Positions 43,288-54,456 of a stretch of 64,000 nt of DNA are shown one piece after another (the first letter of the stretch is position 1; the number at the start of each line of letters is the position of its first letter). Under the pieces are notes generated by a model. It was not told the DNA's origin. It ran no database searches and saw only the letters and a list, made by a program, of their open reading frames with translations. Source of the stretch: Chrysogorgia sp. JL179-B06 (taxonomy: Eukaryota > Cnidaria > Anthozoa > Scleralcyonacea > Chrysogorgiidae); NCBI GenBank assembly GCA_035772405.1, contig JAYKKM010000148.1:297501-361500 (forward strand). The letters are read 5' to 3'. Made by a program: the position numbers and the translations under genes.

Positions 43288-44880
43288 ATGCCTCGAAATC
43301 GTCCATCTAGAGTGTTTTGTGTAAGTATTCGCGGTATACAATATTTGTCCACTTCCAATAAATTACACTATGTCTATATTAAGTATTTATTAAAATGCAC
43401 ATTATTTATATTGGTCAGTGACCGTCACACTCCATCGACTTCAGTCCCAGTCGGGCATTAAAACATCCAACTTCACACGAACCAAACAGATATGCAAATG
43501 AAGGGATACATTTGCATTGAACTTGGGTTATGTAACATTCGAAGTTTGTAAGATTTTCACCAACTGGCAGCCACTTTTGTTATGGAATTATTATTATACA
43601 GTTGTATAAACGCAGCACTTTAATACGGTACATTTCTTAGTCTTATTTTATAAAAGAAATAGGAAATAGTACACTTTGTGTTCACATAACCTGAGGTAGC
43701 TGACCAATGGTACACTTTGTGCGTAAGATGGTACACTTTGTGCGTAAGATGCAACCTATTTTATAAACATGTATGCACTATATACTGCAATCACAATGGT
43801 TTACACTTTACACTGTATGGCAAAGACAGAAGACTTGATTATTCTCGTTTTATTCATTCTGATTCATTGTAGATCCCAAATTCAGGTCTTTGCAAGGTTT
43901 TGTGCTGTAAGAAGGTTGGGTTTTATTTCAAGGATTTAGGAAAGCACTTAAAACGTGCACATCCTAATATATCATTGAAAGATCATCACAAATTTCCAAG
44001 TGTTACTAAAAGAGAGCCTGGGTATTTAAAATATAGGAAGAAAGAGAAATGCCTCCTTTGTGGAAAGTTCTTATTACTTTTGCCACACATAAGGAATGCA
44101 CACAAGCTGGAAAATATTGAAGTGTATAAACAGCTAGTCAGTACAAGTAGTACAGACAAATCTCTTGGTGCTGTGGCCCAGAAAATCACCAAGTCAAGTA
44201 CCAGTTCAACCAGCACATCACAGGATCCACAAAAAAGTATTTGTAGGTATCCAGAGCCTGGCTTACAGCAAGCAGGGAAATTAAGTGAACTGATGAACTC
44301 TATCACTTCAAGGAAACAATCACTAACAAGAAGTTGTGGCAATAAAGATGGTAAACAGTCTAATTTAACCAAGGAGAAGAGACCTTGCAAACTGGCTATG
44401 GAATCCAATATGGGGAGTGCCCTTAGTTTCCCAATAACCACCAGCGATGAAATTCGATTTGTGATCCACAACTTTTCACGATTTCAAATTATGGCAATGA
44501 CCTTGGCAATATCAAAGAACCCTGATGTGAAACCCATGGCAGCTATCAAAGCATATTGTGGTTCTTGGCTTCCAAATGACAAGTTCATCTTGGAACAAGG
44601 TCTAAAGTACTTGAGAGAGGTAGAATCTTATTATAAGCACTTTAGACCAACTGAATTTATGCCGTACCGTTATGGTACCACCTGTACATTTTGCGGTGAC
44701 CAATGTGAATGCCCAATACCAGACACAGAATTTTATGTGTTTTGCAGACGACCATGTAGAAAAGAGCTTACATGCAAAACATGTGCAAAATGGTCATCGT
44801 CAAGGCATGTTTGCTTTGATTTTGGGAATTGTGAATATTGTACCTGGAGTGCAAAGAATTATCCTCCAATATTACTTTAA
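43288..44880 (+). CDS. Cysteine-rich zinc-finger-like protein, two exons
   Basis: Exon 1 (43,288-43,320) encodes Met-Pro-Arg-Asn-Arg-Pro-Ser-Arg-Val-Phe-Cys and ends at GTAAGT. Exon 2 (43,873-44,880) follows a TTGTAG acceptor in phase 0, giving about 346 codons including the stop. Residues 11-45 hold Cys residues and K-H-L-K-R-A-H; next comes a C-x2-C-x8-H-x4-H finger; the middle is Ser/Thr/Lys-rich and probably disordered; the C-terminal 55 residues hold about ten Cys (C-x2-C, C-x-C, C-x3-C, C-x2-C, C-x4-C-x2-C). This suggests nucleic-acid or protein binding through zinc. I do not recognise the family. It lies inside the KDZ element between the satellite and the convergent minus-strand gene, so it is a likely accessory gene of the element. 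The single long coding exon is free of stops. Confidence 0.65.
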
Positions 44881-45222
44881 TATGAAAAAAACCATCACTA
44901 ACATATGTTTTAACTAGCTACAGTATTAAATTAATTTAAATTGGATAAAATTTAAATTTTTCCATCATAGAAATTTAACATTTTCAACAGTATTGAATTA
45001 CTACAATATAAAATTCTGGTATATCCCTCCTTGAAATCTAGTATCCAATTTATTTTGACATGCAGTACTAATGATATTATTCCAAATCATTATCTGTCCA
45101 TTGTTTTTGGCTGATTTAGCAGTGATGTAATGAATTACTCCATTCTCTTAAATTTTACTCCAAATGAATTGTTCAAAAGTAGTAGCCCAATCACCTAGAA
45201 ATTACAATAATATGGTTTCATC

Positions 45223-45430
45223 TAGCCTCCTCCGCAGGCAACTTGTGTTTTTTAGTTAATATGCACTTTTATCCAGTCAAATTTTAGAGCCATACAAGAT
45301 TGCAGAGCAATATTTTGGCTGCAGTAGAAAGATGTCTGGGTGATCGGCCAAATATGCAGTTTTTGATTGTTTTTGACTGAATAAAAGTTCATATTAACTA
45401 AAAAAACAAGTTGCCTGCGGAGGAGTCATC
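45223..45430. repeat. Foldback MITE with CCTCCGCAGGCAACTTG ends
   Basis: CCTCCGCAGGCAACTTG plus TTAGTTAATATG at the left recurs in reverse at the right (CATATTAACTAA, CAAGTTGCCTGCGGAGG). The element is about 205 bases with inverted repeats of about 50 bases. A short CCTCCGCAGGCAACT-like match also occurs at 17,737. Confidence 0.8.
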
Positions 45431-46329
45431 CTTCTTTGTACAGGTATGTTTACCCGTGACAATGAAAATGCTGTAACACCAAGCCAATATAATAAGTACA
45501 TAAAAGTATATATTTTCTGAAAGGATATATGTTTTAGGCTTTCAGGAACTACACGTACTATAAAAAAATGTGAAATGTTGCAGATTTGCAGCAAAATACC
45601 ACACTGATCACAAATTCCAAAAATCGTCCCCCACAAAACTGTCTATACGGTAGTTATATTTATCTTATTTCCATAAAACTTTCCAGTAATATGTCTCAGA
45701 TGTTTGTTTATATCTCTATGATTCAGTTTTTTTGAAATAGCGAAGTGCGGTAATGACATCAGTAATCGAAGTATGTACCTGTATGTTTGTCTGAGTCTAT
45801 AATTTATTCTTGTTTATTCTTGCATTCCCAACAATAGAAAATGGCAATTTAGGAATCCCTTGAGATTCAATTTTGGTTTGTTTGTCTGAGTTTTGGTTCT
45901 ATAAATAGCATTAACGTGCTCCGCTATTCAAAATTAAAAGTAGTTTTCAGATAAACCTGTTTTGGTGTTGTTACCATAGCAACAAAAACTTATTTCCTAG
46001 TGGTAGTACTTAGTGCAACTTTGGTTAATGATATTGTGTGAATATTACATACAATGTCTTGGTGGGGGAAGATTTTTGGAATTTGTGATTGGCATTGATA
46101 TTTTATATATTTATTATATAGTTTTTAAAGTACTATAATTATTTAGTGTCAATGTTTTTGTATTACACAATGTGATTTCTTTTACAATTTCTTAAATTAT
46201 TACAATTTCATCTCTTTTCATGACTAATTGAATCTTGAGTTTTTGTTTTGTTTTTACTAAGAATATAACAAGTCTTATTATATCACCGCTGGTTCAGTTT
46301 CCTTTGTTCTCTATAGTGGCCGTTATATC

Positions 46330-46515
46330 TGATATCAACCTCATACAATTATTCATGAGGTTGATAAGTACTTATCAACCTCATAAATACTAAACTTCAC
46401 CAATGGTGATATAAGGCGGTTATATACCTTAGACCTTGGTGTTTAAGCGATATATCAACCCTCGGCTTAAACACCAAGGTCTAAGGTATATAACCTATAG
46501 GTTATACCTTAGACC
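46330..46515. repeat. Nested inverted repeats (TATCAACCTCAT and TTAAACACCAAGGTCTAAGG)
   Basis: Two hairpins lie side by side: ATCAACCTCAT with ATGAGGTTGAT, and TATATACCTTAGACCTTGG with CCAAGGTCTAAGGTATATA. This is consistent with one or two foldback MITEs. Confidence 0.65.
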
Positions 46516-46692
46516 ATTACCCCCCAACACAATGTTAAACGTTACGGCCAAATTATAGCTTGCACCCAAAATATAATGCCTGTATATTGTTTTCTCTTGG
46601 GTTAGATAAATTAGATGAGACTGGGACATATATGGTGTCCCCGCTGATAGCGGGAAAGCCCTGGTAATGTACTTAAGGTGATCGTAATAAGG

Positions 46693-46837
46693 TGAGGTAA
46701 TACAAGCAACAAATTCGAAATTCCTGCAACTTACCTCACAACAACTTGCAATGTTATACATATGTGCAACTTGTCTTACAACAACTTATTTTTATTTGTG
46801 GGACAAGTTGCAGGAATTTGTTGCTCATATTACCTCA
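46693..46837. repeat. Foldback MITE (GAGGTAAT ends)
   Basis: GAGGTAATACAAGCAACAAATTC and AATTCCTGCAACTT at the left pair with AAGTTGCAGGAATTTG and TTGCTCATATTACCTC at the right. About 145 bases, no coding sequence. Confidence 0.8.
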
Positions 46838-46885
46838 ACTTTATTGTCTATAATAGTATAATTTATTTTATTTACACAGGATTTT

Positions 46886-49800
46886 TCACTGTGTATTCAC
46901 TTTATCATCACTTCGTAAAAGAGGAAATAAAAAGGTGTTTGGCCATTCATACAGTTGTCCACAAACAAGTTGATTTTCATCATTCTTATCTGGATAAAAT
47001 GGTTTAGCGTTGTTGTCTTTAACACTGATACTGGTCAGTGATATTTTTGAGCAGTTGTCTCTTATATTATTAAAGTGAAGTTGTCTCCCTGGCATAACAA
47101 TTCCAGCTCCAAAAAGTTGTGCCTTCCCATCATGCTCTCCAATGACAATCACTCGCTCACCTGGAAGGAAAAACATGCACATCATTTCATGAAACATCAC
47201 TAATCAACTATTATCTCCAATAAGTCATACACATCAGTGATGGTTTACAGGGGGGTGCGCACCCCCCGGCCTTGGCCAAGGGGATGCAGGAAGGGTGCCA
47301 ATTCCCTTGTCAATTTTTTTGGATTTGGCAAGGTAATTGTCAAACAAAAATAAAAGAGACAAAATAAGATAATAGCATGATAACGTACAATAGTTAGACA
47401 ATTCAAATTATAATATTCAATACCGCAGGCCTGATCTTACTTCGCTCACTCAGCACCCCCCTACCAGATCAAGCTGGATCCATCACTGATACACATGCAT
47501 ACTAACCAGCATTTGGGGTATAGCCAATATTGGGTACAGACAGATTGAATGTCGTGTGTTTAGGAGTATCAATTGTTTTTGATATAGGGATATTTGATAG
47601 GGATGGTGTAGTGGGCACATTAGGGTTCTTATTCTGTGATGTACCAGTGGTTGGAGTCTCTGGCAAAATGTTCTGGTTCAATTCAACTGTTTCATTGTCT
47701 GAAGTCGTTGAGACATTTTCTTGATGTGAAGGTTCTGGTTGAGGGGTCAAATGTATTTCTTCATTATGTGTACTGGTACATGTCTTGTCAGGTGGGATTG
47801 ATTGGGAAGAAACAGAGGAGAGAGGTGCATCATCAACCCTTTTCTTGCTCTTTTGCACTAAAAGCAAGGTAAGACTGGTAAGTTGAGAGCTTGAAATATA
47901 CAGTACTGCACACAATCAGACATTCCTAAACAGCAACTATAATGTACAATAATAGTACTACATTTAAGTAAATGTTAAAGTTGCAATCTGACATGTTTAT
48001 TGTATTACTGTACAGTACTGTATATTACTTTGAGTTTATTGACAATGACTGATATTTGCATGTACGTTTTAGGTTTTGCCTGAAGTCTTCATAAGTTGAT
48101 GGTTGTAGTAGTTACAGTACAAATGAAAGTCAGAGTCAACATACTTCAAAGTAATGTACAAACCTCTCCTTGTAAGTATTTTCATAAAATTGTAGGGGAG
48201 CAGCCGTCAAGTTGCCAATTTGTCGGAAATATTATCAAACGTTTGATTGTACAGTATTGTGATTTTAAATTTCAATTGAATTTAGTTTTAAATTTCCTGT
48301 TAATTAAAGTTGCAAATACATTCAGATCAGTTTAAATGTTCAAAAATTATTAGGATACTGTACATGTACATAATTTTATTTTTATTTTTATTTGACCATT
48401 TTTGTGTCATAATCACACAAATTACAAGATTATCTATTCCAGCACACAAACAGTGCCGTACTAGCAGCCTATGGGCAAGGGGGGCAGCTGACCCCCCACA
48501 TTTTCACTACTTGCAATGGTCCTAAACATGCAGACTAATTATATAATATAGTGGTTGCAATGATCTGCATTTTATTACTACACTTATACAATTATAGTAC
48601 TGTAGTCTACTTTTGTACCTGCCATAAATCTCTCAAATAGCATAACAATTGCTTGCCCTTCTTTCGATCGATTGGATGTGTTTGTTCCAATGAAGAGTTC
48701 AGCTAATCCCTCCGTTCCATATGCAGATACTGTATAACCTAGGCCATGTTTTCTATGTGTTAATATAATTGTATCACAATCATGGTGCAATTTCAGAATG
48801 TCTGCCTGTGGAAGGGTGAAAATTAACTGTTAGTATAGTGTCAGCATGGAACAAAGATCAAATTGTTATAACAACATTTACTGCTATACTGTATGTAAAG
48901 TAAAGTATAGACTTCAACAGTAGCCATAATTATAACTATGATTACAGTACCTCCATTGCTATAGCCTGTGCACATCCGGTAACCCTCCGGTATAATAATT
49001 ACCAGTATAATACCGGAGGGTCCGGTATTACCAGTAATACCGGAGGGTTACCGGGTGTGTACAGGCTACCATTGCTATTGTTCTCAAGGGGATACTTTTA
49101 CTAATTATTTCCCCCCAAACAGGGAAAACATGCATAAGTGAACATCCTACCCACTCATTTACAATGTTCTCATTCCCAAAATAAATTTAAACAATATATA
49201 CAAATTATATTTTGTCAGTAATTATGGTATTACTGTACTTAACTAATTTTATGTATAATAATTTGTGAAGTCATCACTCAGTAATAGTCTTTCAGTTATT
49301 AGATAGTTTAGTGTACATCACTGCTTGGTACAATGCATGTTATGAGTTGTGTTGTATTTTGGCAAGCTTTGTAGAGTACAGTATATATTATGAAAGTCAA
49401 AATACAAATGAGTAAAAATAATATAAGTTCTTTGTTATATACAATTCTATAAAACCTTCCTTTTCTCTTAAATTCAATTTTAGTCAAACAAGGCTTTCAA
49501 AATGATTTATTTACAGAAGAAAAAATTATCAAAACGAATATGGATAATACAACATTTGACATATGCTGTATTAATCATGAAATGAAATGCGCAAACCAAA
49601 CTGAGCGTGCTGTTTGTCCTACGCATGAAATGGTACGCATGCATGTGATTTGAGGTGGAAGATCTTTGGAAGAAGATCATCAACTTCAAAAGAGATGAGT
49701 TCCCAAATGTGTGTGCTCTTACGGAGATTTTGATCACAATAAGCGGTTCAAACTTTAGCAGAGAGCATGCATTTAGCATGTTGACTAACATGCTATCTGA

Positions 49801-52800
49801 CAGGTGTCTTTCTACAGGTGTCTTTCTTTCTTTTTTTTTAACCACGCTCTGAACAATTATAATAATTTAAATTCAGACCTTTCCAATTACTAAGTCACTC
49901 TCACTGTTCAAACTTAAATTAGGTAAATAATCCTCTTAACTACTAATATGTAATCATATCTATACCGTATCTTATTTGTATATGTCACACAGGGCCCCAT
50001 TGAAAAACACTTCGGTGACAATGGGCTAGCTCCCTGTTTAAATATTATTATTATTATTAAAAGAATGGAGTCGGTGTTGATTGTGGGCGTAACGAAGGAC
50101 TGGACTATCAATGAGAGAAATGAAATCATCGAGAGAGCACTGGAGATTTATTTTCAGAAAAGAAGGAAAACTAAATTGGCACACAAGGAAAGTCTTCATT
50201 CTTGAATCTGAAGCTGACATTTTTGAAGATTCTGACACTAAGTACTGCTGATAATTTGGATGCATGAACAATATTTTAGCTAGTCTATAATTAATGTGTA
50301 TATTTTTAATGTTCTGTCTTCCTTTTCAATAAATGTAAGATTTTCTTGTGTTCATGGTCAGCTAATAGATTTATTGTCACCAGTGCGATTCGCATGCACA
50401 AATTCATTCACGCGTGTGAATAAATTACCACACGCTTGTAGTTTGCTCACAAAAAGGACTGCATACAGTAGATGGTTGGATGCAGGGTCTTTGCATCAGA
50501 TGGATGAACTATAATAAGTACTTATTAACCGAGCGCGAGGTCCGTACGGGAAAATATTTTGCTTGAGATCTTTTGAGTACAGACCGAGCCCGAAGGGCGA
50601 GGTCTGTACTCAAAAGATCGAAAGCAAAATATTTTCCCGTACGGACCGAGCTTGTGAGGTTAATAAGGAATTTATTATATGTCTCGACTAACGAGAAATA
50701 ATTTAGAGAAAACATTATCGTGTACAGTACGTCTTCCTCCACGTCAGCGCGAGCGGAGCGGTCTCACAGTCGCGATTCGATATAATTGACAACAAAACAA
50801 CCAAAAGGGAAAACATTTTGAAAATAATATAATTATTTTATTTTAAGAAATTTTTTTTAACATTTTTTAATCGAGTAATACCGTGCGGGTCCGTACACCG
50901 AGTCCGTACGGTAAAGTACGGACCCGCACGTTAGCCAATCAGCGTTCAAATACGCCAGTTCGGACTCGCAAGACATATAATAATTAAATATTAAGTACAA
51001 TAATTATTGGTAAGAATAAACTAAAGAATACCCTGTATTCCATTTTTTTCCTTTGATCTGTGATGTTTGTTTTTCCTTTGTTTTTAATTTTTTCTATATC
51101 TTTTACTTTTCTTTCAAAAATATTACCACATTCTTCCCTTTGGCATTTTCGTTTTGCAACAGGTTGCATTAAGCCACACTTTTCACAGCACTGCATAAAA
51201 GGTAATGTTAAAGGTAATGTTAAAGGTAATGTATAGACATCAGCAGCAACATTATGGGTGAAGTTTCATATAATTCCCGAAATGACATCACAATCATAGA
51301 CTATTGGTCGTAAAATTTGAACTTAAAATCAGCTGTTACAGTACAAGGGTATATCTAAAATATAGCATTATTGTAAGAGTTAATTAAGCTTTAGGGTTAG
51401 GGTTATGTTTTCAGCTTGGGATTCTTATATTTTAGATTTTTATTTAAATCCTTATCACATGTACAAATGTCTTGTACATGATATTGTCCAGTGGCAGATA
51501 CTTCACAAAATATTATTGGGGGGTGAAGGACATCGAGCAAAATATATCCACCACATGTATACAGTGGCCCACTTGCATTTATTCCCTGGGTGGAGGACAA
51601 ATGCTTAAATGTAAACTAGAATTTTCATTCATTGAAATTGAAAGATCAACCATTTTGACACCACAATTATGCAAGAAGTCTATTACAGTAGTAAACAGTT
51701 ATTTTTGTAGAACTTTTTAGCCATGCATGATTGCTAGCTTAATCATGACTGCTAAAATGTTAAATTTGCATAATAGTAGTTGTTATGCTTACATACTAGC
51801 TTTGCCACTGATGGGGGTGATACCTTAAGTTTTATAATGGCAATCAAAACCAAATATAATTATTATACCGGTAGATATATTAATAAGCCAAGGTCATTAA
51901 GGTACATGTACAATATTCATTGATAGTAAACAAAATATGAGTAATTGTCAATATCTTTGCCTGATGTACAAACTCAATATAAGCGGAACGAAAATTCTAT
52001 AGTTTATAAGCATTATTTTTTCCTTCACCCAGGGAATTAATACAAATGGTCTACTGTATACAGTATAACCCTTAATGCATTGTGTTTGGTCTACTGTATA
52101 TAATCCTTAACACATCACATTACACTGTACACTGTATATCAAATAAAGGTACTGATACAAAGATCGTCCAATGGTGTGAAACTCTGACTTAACAACAAAC
52201 ATTTAAGTTTTTACAACTAACTATATAATTATATATACACTGTATATATACTGGTATGGTATAATTATGATATATTATATGCACAATAAAAACTTTACAG
52301 TACCTTTAAATTGGTTTTTCTCTTCTTTAGTAAACCTTCAAAATATAGTGAATGAAATTTAAACAGCTGCTATAACATCTTATTGAATGGTTTTACTGTC
52401 AGATATAATACAGTTGGGTATTTAAGTTTCAGATGTATTTTTCCAAGCCTTAAAAAGATGAGGAAAAATACAAGAAACAAGTACATATGTAAAGTGCCCA
52501 ACCGTACTGTATTTGTCAGTAAAACCATTCAATGGTGGATATATGTTACATGACAGTTCAAATTAAATACATGTACAGTAAACAGTTTGCATCCAACATT
52601 TTTACTTTAGATTTTAAATAAAAGGCAGATTTTACCTATGTACAACAGCCAAAATCAATGAATGAATTAGGCCACACCAATTTGATACTTCGGGGCATGG
52701 ATTTTCCCCCAAATGTTTAGGGTCGGTCGGTCGAAAAAAAATGGAAATAAAAAAAAGTATTCATTTTAGCAATAATGAAATACATATACGTGACTTAAGG

Positions 52801-54397
52801 GATCGCGCTTTTCGGAATAGGTCTATCTATAAACCATAGTTTATAATGTATAATGTGCAACAAAATTGAAACAGGGGGCCAATTTTTAGCGGCTCACAAA
52901 TCCGTGATAACAATTGGTATATAACAGCACAAAGCACACCGCAGTTCCCATGATTGCTTGTTTTTGTTTCAGTCACCGCCACAAACGGAAGTGAGCGTGT
53001 CTTACGAGAAGGTTTTAAATTGTTATGAATCTCTGTTCGACTTCTTGCAAGTATTAAACTTAATACAAAATAAGAAGAACTGGAATTTTAGGCTTGTGTT
53101 AAGGCTTGGGCCAAACATAGAAGGTGATGCAGGTCTGGGGTTTATGATTTATATGCTGAATTTCGTAAACATACTCGTTTACATCGATCCAGTTTCGAAC
53201 AATACTTAGTTCAGACAGTGATATCTGATGTTGTGATATTGTCACTCGGTAATATGATGATGAGATGAAATGTTCTCGACTGAATGAGCCCAAACCGCGT
53301 AAGCAGAAAACTGCTTGCAGTGGCTGGGTTTTGATCCCGCGACCTTTGATTTACTATAGTTCAACGCTCTAACCACTGAGCTACACAGTCAAGGTGATGG
53401 AGGTCTGGGGTAAACGAGTAAACGAGTATGTTTACGAAATTCAGTATGATACGCGGATCAAGTATATGCGGGGCCCTGGCACACCCCCCCTCCCCCGAGA
53501 AACTGGGGAGAAATTAACCAAATGCACGTAGTAATTGTAATGTTTGGTTAGGCCATTCATTGCATTAGTTGTAGGTGGGGGCCATAGGGCCACACTACAT
53601 GTGTCCCACAAGAAGCCAGAAAATGTGGGGTTCCTAAATTAGAAACATGAGGCCCTAAATAAAAGTGAGGCAGGACCCCCACAAAAGCACGGGCCTGGCA
53701 CTTGCCCAAAGTGACCCCCTTGATCCACCCATGGTGGCTAGAGCACTAATATATATTACTATATTATTGGGATTATACTGACTATAGGTATAGGTATTAA
53801 TTTGAGTAAAAACGAAATCTAAATTTGAAAAAATTCAAGTAAAATCGTTTAAAATGACATAATTTCAAAACAATTTTTTGATTGAAATAAAGATTGAATT
53901 TATAACAGAAATAGTAGTTCAAAAATATATATATATCATTGCAATTGGCCATGTAGTCTAAGGCGCCGAGCCAAGCGTCTCGATAACCACACGAGCAGCA
54001 GTTTTTTATCGGGTTTAAAACACAAAGCGATAGCCGAGTCCGAGTGTTTTAGACGCGATATCACACTGCTGCGAGTGTTTTGAACGGCTTCAAAAACGAC
54101 GGCATCTAAATAACCATGTTTACCAACTATTTCAGAGATTCAAGCCATTTTCGCCGAGAAAATAGAAGGAAAAGTTTATGTAAATCAGGACAGGACGAAT
54201 CTTTACTCCGTCATGCAAATCACATTAATTTCCTTGTCTTTTCGTCATGAATTATTAATGACTTTTGAAATTATTATAAATAGAGTAGACAGAAAGTTTT
54301 TGGGAGATAACTGTCTACTAAAGAGGATCATGAATAATTCATATAAATAATAATCAAATCACATACCGGGACAAGATGAATTTCCCCTTTCCGCCAT
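46886..54397 (-). CDS. Convergent partner gene of the KDZ element, multi-exon
   Basis: The first exon (54,397-54,367) begins ATG-GCG-GAA inside the right terminal repeat and ends CCCG/GTATGT. Further exons with GT-AG borders and matching phases: 51,190-51,032 (Cys-rich, C-C-x2-C-G and C-x4-C, zinc-ribbon-like, then a basic Lys/Glu stretch); 48,805-48,619; 47,857-47,507 (Ser/Thr/Pro-rich, probably disordered); and 47,160-46,886, which ends in TGA. Phase 1 of exon 1 does not join phase 0 of the 51 kb exon, so at least one exon is missing; a 23-base candidate at 51,585-51,563 restores the frame, with low confidence. The protein would be about 340 residues. The 48.6 kb exon contains Y-G-T-E-G-L-A-E-L-F-I-G; I do not recognise the fold. 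Its position suggests a protein that assists or regulates transposition, which is inference. Confidence 0.6.
48963..49069. repeat. Foldback MITE (TAGCCTGT ... ACAGGCTA)
   Basis: TAGCCTGTGCACATCCGGTAACCCTCCGGTAT pairs with ATACCGGAGGGTTACCGGGTGTGTACAGGCTA around a short core; both arms are described here in part only. It lies in the intron between the 51.0 and 48.8 kb exons of the minus-strand gene. Confidence 0.8.
49636..50207 (+). pseudogene. hAT/ZNF862-like transposase C-terminal relic
   Basis: On the plus strand, frames encode F-P-N-V-C-A-L-T-E-I-L and I-S-G-S-N-F-S-R-E-H-A-F-S-M-L-T, the usual hAT C-terminal dimerisation signature, then L-S-D-R-C-L-S. After about 250 bases of SINE-like sequence with an ATT repeat (49,815-50,058) a tail follows with E-R-N-E-I-I-E-R-A-L-E-I-Y-F-Q-K-R-R. 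The domain is split and lacks the catalytic part, so it is a relic. Confidence 0.6.
50514..50682. repeat. Foldback MITE (TTAATAA ends, CCGTACGG core arms)
   Basis: The left arm with CCGTACGGGAAAATATTTTGC and TTTTGAGTACAGACC returns in reverse at the right (GGTCTGTACTCAAAAGATC, GCAAAATATTTTCCCGTACGG). A related short palindrome with GGGTCCGTAC and GTACGGACCC lies at 50,885-50,930. Confidence 0.85.
52383..52545. repeat. Foldback MITE (ATTGAATGGTTTTACTG ends)
   Basis: ATTGAATGGTTTTACTG at the left and CAGTAAAACCATTCAAT at the right are perfect inverted repeats, extended by AATACAGTTGGG and CCCAACCGTACTGTATT with a few mismatches. The arms carry the TACTGTA motif. Confidence 0.85.
53290..53395 (-). 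repeat. tRNA-derived SINE
   Basis: The minus strand has TGTAGCTCAGTGGTTAGAGCG (A box) and CGGGATCAAAACCC (a B-box-like arm) with tRNA-like spacing, followed by TGCAAGCAGTTTTCTGCTTA. The anticodon arm is not convincing. It lies in the first intron region of the minus-strand gene. Confidence 0.65.
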
Positions 54398-54456
54398 GTT
54401 GCGATTCTTAAATTGCGCATAAGATGATATATTTTAACGTGTTTGCGCAGCCATGG
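54391..54456 (-). repeat. Right terminal inverted repeat, inner piece
   Basis: Exact or near-exact reverse complement of 22,966-23,034, including CGCAACATGGCGGAAA with the start codon of the minus-strand gene. It is cut off by a nested foldback element at GCCATGG. Confidence 0.92.

Larger units (their letters stand above)
44881..46885. other. Intergenic DNA with several MITEs
   Basis: No gene recognised between the cysteine-rich gene and the 3' end of the minus-strand gene. The sequence is AT-rich and contains the foldback elements listed at 45,223, 46,330 and 46,693. Confidence 0.5.

Noticed and set aside
47502..47915. Plus-strand frames of 64 and 78 codons over the Ser/Thr/Pro-rich exon
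   Set aside because: They are antisense to a minus-strand exon with good splice borders and matching phase.
52972..53049. Possible plus-strand exon after a TTTGTTTCAG acceptor
   Set aside because: The frame is open and a GTATTA donor follows, but no neighbouring exon or family match supports a plus-strand gene here.
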